This document shows, piece after piece, positions 1-5,186 of a stretch of 5,466 nucleotides of DNA. Each line of letters starts with the position of its first letter. The stretch's first letter is position 1. The position numbers were made by a program, and so were the translations under genes. The notes under the pieces are model-generated. The model was given only the letters and a program-made list of their open reading frames with translations, was not told the origin of the DNA and searched no databases. Source of the stretch: Dehalococcoidia bacterium (GTDB lineage Bacteria; Chloroflexota; Dehalococcoidia; Lucifugimonadales; JAGWBF01). The DNA lies in contig JAGWBG010000121.1 of the NCBI GenBank assembly GCA_021296015.1, forward strand, positions 1 to 5,466, read 5' to 3'.

Positions 1-606
1 CCGACCCGTGTTCAACCGGTCGTAGAGGGCGATGAGAGTAGCGATAAAAGCACGGTTGGATGCGGTATGGTAGGCTTGAGACCCCCAGAGCCGGTTGGGG
101 GGGGTATGGGGCCACCCCGTGACGTACATATAACCGCCCATTGCGAACCCTACCAGGTCCGACGCCTTATAGTCTTTATAAGGCCCCGTCTGACCGAATG
201 GCGTGATAGAAACGTATATAAGCCCCTGATTCTGAGCGCTCAGGTCACAATAGCCAAGTCCGAGAGAGTCAAGGATGCGGGGTTGGCAGGTCTCCAGGAG
301 CACGTCAGCCTTTTTAGCCAGTCTGCGAAGAAGGTCGGAGCCTTGAGTCGTAGCAAAGTTCAGGGAAATGCTGCGCTTGTTAAAGTTGAACTGGTGCCAG
401 TAGAGGCTCCGATCAGGACCAGGCTCGTCGTGGACAAAGGGGCCTATGTCTCGCATGGGATCTCCGCCCACAGGCTCTACTTTGATCACGTCGGCTCCCA
501 TGTCGGCCATGAGCTTCCCACAGTACACTCCCAGCGGACCTGACAAATCTAATACCCGGTAACCGCTAAGGGGTTGCTGCCCCCCGTGGGACTGGCTTTG
601 GAGCAA
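1..606 (-). CDS. CaiB/BaiF family (family III) acyl-CoA transferase, N-terminal part, cut by the left edge
   Basis: Reading the minus strand from TTG at 606-604 gives 202 residues with no stop up to the window edge; family members are about 400 residues, so roughly the C-terminal half is missing. The start is fixed by AGGAGG at 619-614, seven bases upstream, and an in-frame TAA just before it. Family III signatures are clear: GYRVLDLSGPLGVYCGKLMADMG (residues 15-37 in shortened form), then ADVIKVEPVGGDPMR (38-52), FNFNKRSISLNF (residues 73-84), a VLLE/GLGY segment (102-119), and LIYVSITPFGQTGPY (129-143). Enzymes of this class move CoA between carboxylic acids, often in carnitine, bile acid, oxalate or fatty/aromatic acid metabolism; the substrate here cannot be told. 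In the stretch where Frc and CaiB carry their catalytic Asp (G-D-S/Y), this protein reads GSQAYHTA (175-182), with no Asp. The gene has its own promoter and points away from the rest of the window. Family call is secure; activity is not. Confidence 0.93.
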   Translation of the reverse strand, partial: MLQSQSHGGQQPLSGYRVLDLSGPLGVYCGKLMADMGADVIKVEPVGGDPMRDIGPFVHDEPGPDRSLYWHQFNFNKRSISLNFATTQGSDLLRRLAKKADVLLETCQPRILDSLGLGYCDLSAQNQGLIYVSITPFGQTGPYKDYKASDLVGFAMGGYMYVTGWPHTPPNRLWGSQAYHTASNRAFIATLIALYDRLNTGR

Positions 607-613
607 GGATTAG

Positions 614-619
614 CCTCCT
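614..619 (-). promoter_or_regulatory. Consensus Shine-Dalgarno AGGAGG of the CoA-transferase gene
   Basis: AGGAGG on the minus strand lies seven bases before the TTG at 606-604. It decides the start in favour of this TTG, since the reading frame is closed by TAA directly upstream and the next ATG in frame (residue 33) would remove the conserved N-terminal motif. Confidence 0.85.
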
Positions 620-707
620 GGACCTTCGGGCTGAAGCCCTACACATCGCGCTTCCCATGCCCGGATTACTGACCACTTAGTAACATATCCTCGGCTTCAA
701 TGCGGCG

Positions 708-736
708 AGTATAGCACCGCCCTTATACGTCGTCAA
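708..736 (-). promoter_or_regulatory. Sigma70-type promoter for the CoA-transferase gene
   Basis: On the minus strand there is TTGACG (736-731), a 17-base spacer and TATACT (713-708). Each box matches the consensus at five of six positions and the spacing is ideal. Transcription would start near 701, giving a leader of about 95 bases before the TTG start at 606. The leader contains a small 4-bp hairpin with a four-base loop (639-628), too weak to call a regulator. This is the best promoter match I found in the window. Confidence 0.7.
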
Positions 737-873
737 CAACGCTCCTCGGCCTGGGAGCATCCTTAAGTTGTCATTCTGAGGAGAGCCCCGCCACCGATGA
801 TTTTTGCATAAACCTCCGCCATTCCGGTTTTCGCCGCAATCCCGGGTTGGAGTAGAGATAGATTCCTGACCCG

Positions 874-893
874 TACCTGTCTGCCGACAGGTA
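874..893. repeat. Short palindromic hairpin inside the repeat element
   Basis: TACCTGTC (874-881) pairs perfectly with GACAGGTA (886-893) across the four-base loop TGCC. It is nested within the ATTCCTG/CAGGAAT pair at 862-868 and 919-925. No T-run follows on either strand, so it is not an intrinsic terminator. The palindrome is of the kind dispersed in many copies in some environmental genomes; copy number cannot be judged from one window. Confidence 0.6.
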
Positions 894-1003
894 GGTCCAG
901 TATGGGGCGGCCGCTACGCAGGAATGACGGAGAAGGAGTGTACTTTGCGGGCGTCCAGGTTGCCATTCCCTATCGGGAGAATATTAGTGTCACCATACCC
1001 TAG

Positions 1004-1034
1004 ATTCTTCATCCGCCTACGGTGGATTCAGAAT
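1004..1034. repeat. Two-part hairpin at the right end of the repeat element
   Basis: ATTCT (1004-1008) pairs with AGAAT (1030-1034). After a two-by-two internal loop, ATCCGCC (1011-1017) pairs with GGTGGAT (1021-1027) over the loop TAC, with one G-T wobble. The inverted repeat end at 1028-1039 overlaps its right arm, so this hairpin is the terminal palindrome of the element, not an independent signal. Confidence 0.6.
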
Positions 1035-1204
1035 GACAAGTCACTCATACAGCGGCGGGCCGCAGTCTGGGAAATTAAAAGTCCCTGTCAACATCGCGAT
1101 GGAGAAGAAAATAGGGATATTCCGAGGGGAATGACCGTTGTGTCTTCCATTTCCTGAGATTTAAGATAAGATAGCATCAATGGTAGTACATCGGGAGGTG
1201 AGAC

Positions 1205-2212
1205 TTGCCGGATAGTCAGATAGGGGTCCTGATTGACTACGAGAACGTCGGCCTGGGTTCTATCCGTTCCTTATTCGATCAACTATCGGATATGGGACGA
1301 ATCATCATCAAGCGCGCATACGCCGATTGGTCCAAGGCATCCTCACAAAGTACCCAAATGCTTGAGTTTGGCATAGAAGCGAAGCACTATTTTCATGCCA
1401 CGAACTCCGGTAAAAATGCCAGCGATATATGCCTTGCGATAGATGCCATAGACCTACTTCACCGGTCTCCGGTTGATACCTTTGTCATCGTATCCTCGGA
1501 CACCGACTTCGTGCCGTTGGTGAGCGCCCTGAGGGCCGCGGGCAAGGCCGTTATCGGAGCGGGCCACCGGGCGGTAGTATCTCCGGCTCTGGTGCGCTCA
1601 TGCGACAGGTACGTCTATCTGGACTCGGACAAGCCTACGGCCCAGACCCATTCCACCCTGAAGAAGCAGGCTGAATCCCTGCTGGTGCGCGCCGTGGAGG
1701 CGTCCACAGACGAACTGGGGCAGGTTGTAGCGGCCAAGCTGCATAATACCATGCTGCGAATGGACCCCAGCTTCAACTTCAAGGCCCTGGGACACAGGAC
1801 GTTCACCCACTTCCTGCACTCTACACCCCAGGTAACCTCGCTCCGCCCCACAGGAAGAAGAAGCGGTGACGTGTTGGTTGAGCTTACCGGGGGCCAGACT
1901 CACAGGGACGAAAGACCCAGTGAGGGCAGCGTACCTCCGACCGGCGAGTCGTGGGACGCACGGGTGGACGCTGCCTGGTCCAGCATAAGTGACGATCCCA
2001 TCTCCGGCTCCAAGGCCGCTGCCGAGGCGGCAAAGGCCCTGGGGGCTCAAAATATCAGGTCTTCTCGTTACAAAACCCTGCAAGGTATCCTTGATGCCAG
2101 CGAGCTTCTACGTGGGCGGTGGTCCAGAAAGGGTAACACTATCCTGCAACGCACTACCCCCGCACGGACCCCAGGTAGGTGGGACAGTCCCCGGGCACCC
2201 GGCACAGAATAG
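1205..2212 (+). CDS. NYN-domain (LabA/DUF88-like) putative RNase with OST-HTH/LOTUS-like domain
   Basis: This is a 335-residue soluble protein with a TTG start, supported by GGGAGGTGA at 1193-1201. Residues 5-140 are a NYN (PIN-like) nuclease domain: VLIDYENV with Asp11 and Asn14, KNASDICLAIDAIDL with Asp74, Asp80 and Asp83, and SSDTDFVPLV with Asp99 and Asp101. These acidic residues are the expected metal-binding set, so the catalytic site looks intact. Residues 150-227 fit an OST-HTH/LOTUS-like RNA-binding domain (DPSFNFKALGHRTFTHFL at 187-204 is typical). A linker at 228-249 is rich in Gly, Pro, Ser and charged residues. Residues 250-316 form another module with a helical AAAEAAKALG stretch and SRYKTLQGILDASELL, which I associate with the C-termini of related proteins but cannot name. 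The role is inferred as RNA cleavage or RNA turnover; the target is unknown. It stands alone, convergent with selC, and next to a repeat element. Confidence 0.9.
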   Translation: MPDSQIGVLIDYENVGLGSIRSLFDQLSDMGRIIIKRAYADWSKASSQSTQMLEFGIEAKHYFHATNSGKNASDICLAIDAIDLLHRSPVDTFVIVSSDTDFVPLVSALRAAGKAVIGAGHRAVVSPALVRSCDRYVYLDSDKPTAQTHSTLKKQAESLLVRAVEASTDELGQVVAAKLHNTMLRMDPSFNFKALGHRTFTHFLHSTPQVTSLRPTGRRSGDVLVELTGGQTHRDERPSEGSVPPTGESWDARVDAAWSSISDDPISGSKAAAEAAKALGAQNIRSSRYKTLQGILDASELLRGRWSRKGNTILQRTTPARTPGRWDSPRAPGTE

Positions 2213-2292
2213 GGACCATATCTCAGGGGGTGTCTAAAAAGTCTCTTCCCACTAAATGGGTCGCAGATACGCCGTGGCGTGAGGAAGTCAGG

Positions 2293-2313
2293 GTGATATG
2301 GCTGCCGTGTCAC
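2293..2313 (-). terminator. Possible stem-loop downstream of selC (weak)
   Basis: GTGATATG (2293-2300) can pair with CGTGTCAC (2306-2313) over a five-base loop, giving eight pairs including two wobbles. It lies 20 bases beyond the CCA end of the selenocysteine tRNA on the minus strand, and also between the convergent NYN and selC genes. There is no T-run after it on the minus strand, so a standard intrinsic terminator is not shown; it may only mark the transcript end or be chance. Confidence 0.25.
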
Positions 2314-2333
2314 ATGCTTAGAACAGGCGGGTT

Positions 2334-2429
2334 TGGCGGGAGTGAGAGGGAGTCGAACCCACCTACCCCGTGCTAACGAGGCACAACGGATATGAAGTCC
2401 GCAACAGCCACCGGGCCCCATTCACTCCC
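2334..2429 (-). tRNA. selC: tRNA-Sec (anticodon TCA)
   Basis: A 96-base minus-strand tRNA including an encoded CCA (2336-2334), close to the roughly 95 bases of known bacterial selC. The acceptor stem is the Sec-specific 8 bp (2429-2422 with 2345-2338), followed by discriminator G (2337). The D arm has the CGGT tetraloop (2413-2410) also seen in E. coli selC. The anticodon stem closes the loop CTTCATA (2397-2391) with anticodon TCA at 2395-2393, which reads UGA. The long variable arm is GTGC/GCAC (2384-2381 and 2373-2370) with a seven-base loop. The T loop is TTCGACT. The product would be serylated, converted to Sec-tRNA by SelA and delivered by SelB at SECIS-bearing UGA codons. Odd points are a T-T mismatch in the T stem (2361 and 2347), a G-G mismatch in the D stem (2418 and 2405), and T at position 37 (2392) where E. 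coli has A. No other tRNA type combines these traits. Confidence 0.9.
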
Positions 2430-2490
2430 AATCCCCAGAACGATGCAGCCATCGTAGTGGCACCGGCTATACACTCGGTGATGGCGGCTG

Positions 2491-2817
2491 CTAGCCCAAC
2501 GCTGAGTCTATCTGCTTCTTCAGCGCTCCCTTTGGTACAGCGCCCACTATCTGGCCTACGGGCTGGCCTTCCTTGAAAATAAGGAGCGTGGGTATGCTCC
2601 TCACACCGTAGGTAACGGCGGTGCCGGGGCTGGAGTCCACATCAAGCTTGGCAAAGCCCAGCTTGCCATCGTACTCCTCGGACAACTCCTCGACTATTGG
2701 TGCAATCATCTTGCATGGCATACACCAGTCGGCCCAGAAGTCTACCAGCACTGGCATGTCGGATTGCAGGACCTTCTCATCGAAATCGGCATCGGTAACA
2801 GCAAAGGGATGTGCCAT
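2491..2817 (-). CDS. trxA: Thioredoxin with CMPC active site
   Basis: A 108-residue cytoplasmic thioredoxin of full family length, with no signal peptide or membrane segment. It aligns with E. coli Trx without gaps at the key positions: Asp26 and Trp28, the redox pair Cys32 and Cys35 in WCMPCK, Pro40, and cis-Pro76 in SIPTLLIF. It would reduce protein disulfides using electrons from thioredoxin reductase, for example for ribonucleotide reductase or peroxiredoxins; no reductase gene is in the window. The active-site dipeptide is Met-Pro in place of the usual Gly-Pro, which may shift redox potential or partner choice. ATG at 2817 is preceded by AAGGAG (2827-2822), four bases away. selC follows 61 bases downstream on the same strand with no clear terminator between, so read-through is possible. 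Confidence 0.96.
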   Translation of the reverse strand: MAHPFAVTDADFDEKVLQSDMPVLVDFWADWCMPCKMIAPIVEELSEEYDGKLGFAKLDVDSSPGTAVTYGVRSIPTLLIFKEGQPVGQIVGAVPKGALKKQIDSALG

Positions 2818-2822
2818 AATGC

Positions 2823-2842
2823 TCCTTATTATTCCTTATTAT
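2823..2842 (-). repeat. Perfect 10-bp tandem duplication carrying two Shine-Dalgarno-like sites before trxA
   Basis: On the minus strand the unit ATAATAAGGA occurs twice in direct tandem (2842-2833, then 2832-2823), ending just upstream of the trxA start at 2817. Each copy contains AAGGA; only the second extends to AAGGAG and sits at a usable distance. The first copy lies about 15 bases from the ATG, too far for efficient initiation there. It could be a slipped-strand duplication that adds an AU-rich, unstructured leader. Confidence 0.85.
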
Positions 2843-2965
2843 TAAGTAAGACTACCCATCCACTAATATTAGACTGTTGGGTTACTTGGGAGATTCACCC
2901 AGACCTGTCGGACTGCTACAGTGTATACCCGACCGGTGATTTGGTCAAGCCAATCCCGACTTCTC

Positions 2966-2994
2966 TTGGCTTCCAGGTAGGGTTGGGTTATAGT
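2966..2994 (+). promoter_or_regulatory. Candidate promoter before the rlmD-maf-tat cluster (weak)
   Basis: TTGGCT (2966-2971), a 17-base spacer and TATAGT (2989-2994) make a moderate sigma70-like match ahead of rlmD. Against it, transcription would begin near 3001, at the ribosome binding site itself, leaving a leader of only about 13 bases. An equally weak alternative is TTCACC (2894-2899) with TACAGT (2917-2922), also 17 bases apart. The cluster must be expressed from this 196-base divergent gap with trxA or from an internal site. Confidence 0.25.
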
Positions 2995-3013
2995 GTGTAC
3001 GAGGAGTCAGCAC

Positions 3014-4237
3014 ATGATCCAGCAAGCCATTCCGGGAGAGCGTCTATCCCTGTCCCTGGTCAGCTGGGGCAAGACCGGCGAAGCACTCGCTTTTCACGAA
3101 GGCCAGGAGGTCAGGGTCTCCGGCGGTATACCGGGAGAAGAAGTGACGGCGGAGGTGATAAAATACCGCCGAGAGTACATAGCGGCCCAAGTGGTCGAAG
3201 TCCTGACACCGTCTCCCTACAGGGTCGAACCCCCCTGCCCCTATTTCGGGCCATGTACCGGCTGCCAGTGGCAGCATATAGAATATCAGCAGCAGCTTCA
3301 CATCAAGAGACAGATGGTAGTGGAGGCTCTTGACAGTGTCAACGGATTTACGGATACGCTGGTACTATCCACGCTGCCATCGCCGGAACAGTACGGTTAC
3401 CGTAACCACGCCCGCTTTACTGTAGGTCGGAGAAAGGGCGAGTTGGGCTTCGTGAACCGCGAAAGCCGTAGATTCATTGTCGTACAAGAATGTCTGCTGA
3501 TGCACCCCTGGATTAACGAAGCGCTGGGACAGCTTCAGGGCAAGTGTGCGGAGACGTCTCAACTGTCCATACGATATGGCGTCAACACCAATGATTTCCT
3601 CATCCAACCGGCCATGAAAAGCCCGGAAGTGCCCCTACAATCAGGGCGGAAATACTATGCCGAGTCCCTGAGCGGGCAGGTGTACCGCATAGCCGCCTCC
3701 TCTTTTTTCCAGGTCAACACTCAGCAGGCGGAGCGGATGATGGAATTGGTAAGGGATGAGCTGCATATCCCCAGAAACGAGGATACATCTCACGCGCCAT
3801 CCCTCCTGGTGGACGCATACGCAGGTGTCGGCACTTTCGCCATCATGCTGGCCCCTTACGCCGATAAGGTACTGGCCATCGAAGAGTCCAAGTCAGCCGT
3901 CGGAGACGCCCAAATAAACGCCCAGGACATAGAAGGAGTGGAGTTCCTTCTGGGAAAGACGGAGGAGGTACTGGCACGGATAGAGGAAAGGCCCCAGGGG
4001 GTAATACTGGACCCGCCCAGGGCCGGCTGCCACCGGGATACCCTGGATGCCCTGGCACAACTCGCACCGAGCAGGGTGGTGTACGTGTCCTGCGACCTCG
4101 ACACCCTGGCCCGAGACCTGGAAATACTATGTGGTGGGCCTTTCCGACTGGAGCGAGTCCAACCCGTGGACATGTTTCCTCAAACCCATCACGTGGAGTG
4201 TATAGCTTCTCTAAGCTGGGATGGTAGTGTCTTATGA
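3014..4237 (+). CDS. rlmD: 23S rRNA (uracil-C5)-methyltransferase, RlmD/RumA type with [4Fe-4S] site
   Basis: A 407-residue RNA m5U methyltransferase of the TrmA/RlmC/RlmD family that uses S-adenosylmethionine. I choose ATG 3014 because GAGGAG at 3001-3006 is seven bases upstream; an in-frame GTG at 2993 has no such site. Residues 1-62 fit a TRAM RNA-binding domain. Cys75, Cys81, Cys84 and Cys160 have the C-x5-C-x2-C...C spacing of the iron-sulfur cluster in E. coli RlmD. The SAM-binding core includes FFQVN (231-235), VDAYAGVGTF (266-275) and ILDPPRAG (331-338). The catalytic nucleophile is Cys360 in YVSCDLDTLARDL (the usual form is SCNPATLARDL), and Glu395 in THHVECIASL is the likely base. 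Which uracil is modified (U1939, U747 or both, as in RlmCD) cannot be read from sequence. Its stop overlaps the maf start by four bases (ATGA), so the two are probably translationally coupled. Confidence 0.94.
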   Translation: MIQQAIPGERLSLSLVSWGKTGEALAFHEGQEVRVSGGIPGEEVTAEVIKYRREYIAAQVVEVLTPSPYRVEPPCPYFGPCTGCQWQHIEYQQQLHIKRQMVVEALDSVNGFTDTLVLSTLPSPEQYGYRNHARFTVGRRKGELGFVNRESRRFIVVQECLLMHPWINEALGQLQGKCAETSQLSIRYGVNTNDFLIQPAMKSPEVPLQSGRKYYAESLSGQVYRIAASSFFQVNTQQAERMMELVRDELHIPRNEDTSHAPSLLVDAYAGVGTFAIMLAPYADKVLAIEESKSAVGDAQINAQDIEGVEFLLGKTEEVLARIEERPQGVILDPPRAGCHRDTLDALAQLAPSRVVYVSCDLDTLARDLEILCGGPFRLERVQPVDMFPQTHHVECIASLSWDGSVL

Positions 4238-4908
4238 CCGATGCAGCCCAACAAACTGGTCAAAAGCCCCTTAAACGTGAGTTGGTACTGGCATCTACGT
4301 CGCCGCGAAGACGCGAGTTGTTGTCTTGCCTGGGCATTGATTTCCGGGTGGTCCCACCCTCAACATTGGAGACAATGTTGCCTGACGAGACTCCTCGAGA
4401 GATGGTCGAGCGTCTGGCGTTATCAAAAGCCATGAGCGTGGCCCAGTCTTTGTCCGGCGGACTGGTGATTGGTGCTGACAGCGTAGTTGTACTGGACGGC
4501 CGGGTGCTGGGCAAACCAGTCAACAGTGCTCAAGCAAGAGAGATGCTGAGGAGCCTTCGAAGCAGAGAGCACCGAGTGATGACCGGATTGGCCCTCGTGG
4601 ATACAGCCAACCAGGATACACGCGTGGCCAGCGAGAGCAGCCTGGTGACTATGCGGGACTACTCCGACAACCAGCTAGAGGCTTATGTCGCCTCAGGAGA
4701 GCCTATGGACAAAGCCGGGGCCTATGCAGTGCAGGACAGAGTTTTCAGGCCCGCCGAACAGCTTGAAGGATGCTATACTAACGTTATGGGGCTGCCCTTG
4801 TGCTCCCTTGTAAACATGATTCGAGATGCAGGTCTGGAGGTCAGGTCGGGGCAATACAAACAGGTCACCAGGGAATGCACCCAATGCCCCCTCAAGGACG
4901 TCTACTGA
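4234..4908 (+). CDS. maf: Maf family nucleoside triphosphate pyrophosphatase with CxxC tail
   Basis: A 224-residue Maf/YhdE-type enzyme that hydrolyses non-canonical or pyrimidine NTPs (for the YhdE branch dTTP/UTP) to the monophosphate and pyrophosphate, limiting misincorporation. The N-terminal signature ASTSPRRRELL (20-30), GADSVVVLDGRVLGKP (80-95, catalytic-type Asp82), the region GEPMDKAGAYAVQ (155-167) and the ending GCYTNVMGLPL (179-189) are all present. The translation overlaps the rlmD stop by four bases and lacks a strong ribosome binding site of its own, consistent with coupling. The body ends near residue 200, as is usual; the extra C-terminal tail carries Cys215 and Cys218 in ECTQCPLKDVY, which I do not recognise from characterised Maf proteins. 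Substrate choice within the family is not settled by what I can see. Thirty bases separate it from the next gene. Confidence 0.95.
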   Translation: MTDAAQQTGQKPLKRELVLASTSPRRRELLSCLGIDFRVVPPSTLETMLPDETPREMVERLALSKAMSVAQSLSGGLVIGADSVVVLDGRVLGKPVNSAQAREMLRSLRSREHRVMTGLALVDTANQDTRVASESSLVTMRDYSDNQLEAYVASGEPMDKAGAYAVQDRVFRPAEQLEGCYTNVMGLPLCSLVNMIRDAGLEVRSGQYKQVTRECTQCPLKDVY

Positions 4909-4938
4909 GCTTATGTTATGTAAAAAGGAAGAGCCGTC

Positions 4939-5184
4939 TTGAACATTTTTGGCATCGGTATGCTGGAAATTCTCATAATCCTGATAGTGGCATTGATTAT
5001 TCTAGGCCCTGCCAAGACCGTACACATGGCCAAGAATGCGGGCCGGATGATGGGAGAGGTCCGGCGAGCGTTTACCGATCTGTCCAGAGCAGTCGAGGAG
5101 GAGGAAAGGGAGATAAATCGCGAGGTCGGCAGGAACGAGGGGCCGAACCGCGCCGGAGAAACGCCTCCTGAGGAGCATCGGTAA
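4939..5184 (+). CDS. tatA: Twin-arginine translocase subunit, TatA/TatB family
   Basis: An 81-residue membrane protein with the TatA/TatB plan: a very short N-terminus, one transmembrane helix (about 5-22, containing IGMLEILIILIVALIIL), the hinge LGPAK (22-26), an amphipathic helix (about 27-52), then a charged, disordered tail rich in Glu and Arg. TTG at 4939 is supported by AAGGAAGAG (4925-4933); the first ATG (residue 8) would cut into the membrane helix. Glu10 in the helix is a TatB-like feature (TatB has Glu near position 8), while the small size is also compatible with TatA, so the subunit type is open and the symbol is a family label. The hinge lacks the common Leu-Pro after GP-K. Adjacent tatC, two bases downstream, confirms a Tat role: these subunits dock substrates and form the pore for folded twin-arginine proteins. 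Confidence 0.9.
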   Translation: MNIFGIGMLEILIILIVALIILGPAKTVHMAKNAGRMMGEVRRAFTDLSRAVEEEEREINREVGRNEGPNRAGETPPEEHR

Positions 5185-5186
5185 AG

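Larger units (their letters stand above)
768..1039. repeat. Intergenic repeat element bounded by 12-bp inverted repeats (MITE/REP-like)
   Basis: The 12 bases TTGTCATTCTGA at 768-779 recur as an exact inverted copy at 1028-1039, enclosing 272 bases with no credible gene. Inside are a second, shorter inverted pair ATTCCTG/CAGGAAT (862-868 and 919-925) and two hairpins listed separately. Ends of the form TGTCATTCTGA with GAAGAATCT nearby (present at the right end on the minus strand, 1010-1002) resemble a dispersed intergenic repeat I recall from environmental bacteria, including Chloroflexota. That resemblance is from memory and not tested. I see no target-site duplication at the edges and no transposase, so this would be a non-autonomous, composite or decayed element. 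Confidence 0.6.
607..1204. other. Gene-free region with promoter, repeat element and hairpins
   Basis: About 600 bases separate the divergent CoA-transferase and NYN genes. The left 130 bases hold the leader and promoter of the CoA-transferase. Positions 768-1039 hold an inverted-repeat-bounded element with internal hairpins. The remainder (1040-1204) shows no recognisable gene; it contains a 5-bp stem ATTCC/GGAAT (1119-1123 and 1128-1132) and, just before the NYN start, the ribosome binding site GGGAGGTGA. Open frames at 763-966 (minus) and 924-1157 (plus) run through the repeats, have low-complexity, family-less translations and lack convincing ribosome binding sites, so I do not call them genes. 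Confidence 0.75.

Noticed and set aside
67..543. 158-codon open frame on the plus strand
   Set aside because: It is the antisense shadow of the CoA-transferase, whose minus-strand translation shows clear family motifs.
763..966. 67-codon open frame on the minus strand
   Set aside because: It runs through the inverted-repeat element and the 874-893 palindrome, has no family resemblance, and is the type of spurious frame that such repeats produce.
924..1157. 77-codon open frame on the plus strand
   Set aside because: It overlaps repeat hairpins, and its composition is unlike a protein. GGAG just upstream of a start is within repeat sequence.
1138..1172. Possible promoter of the NYN gene: TTGTGT (1138-1143) with TAAGAT at 1162-1167, itself doubled at 1167-1172
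   Set aside because: The -35 box matches at only three of six positions and the -10 at four; not enough to call.
2226..2247. GGGGTGTCTAAAAAGTCTCT just after the NYN gene, resembling the end of an insertion sequence
   Set aside because: No partner inverted repeat, target duplication or transposase was found nearby.
2441..2454. Hairpin CGATG/CATCG between trxA and selC as a terminator
   Set aside because: The stem is only 5 bp and no T-run follows on the minus strand.
2993..3013. GTG at 2993 as the rlmD start
   Set aside because: It has no ribosome binding site and adds seven residues outside the TRAM domain; ATG 3014 has GAGGAG at ideal distance.
2764..3333. 189-codon open frame on the plus strand spanning the trxA leader and rlmD start
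   Set aside because: It overlaps trxA antisense and rlmD in another frame; its translation is Arg/Gly/Ser-rich with no family motif.
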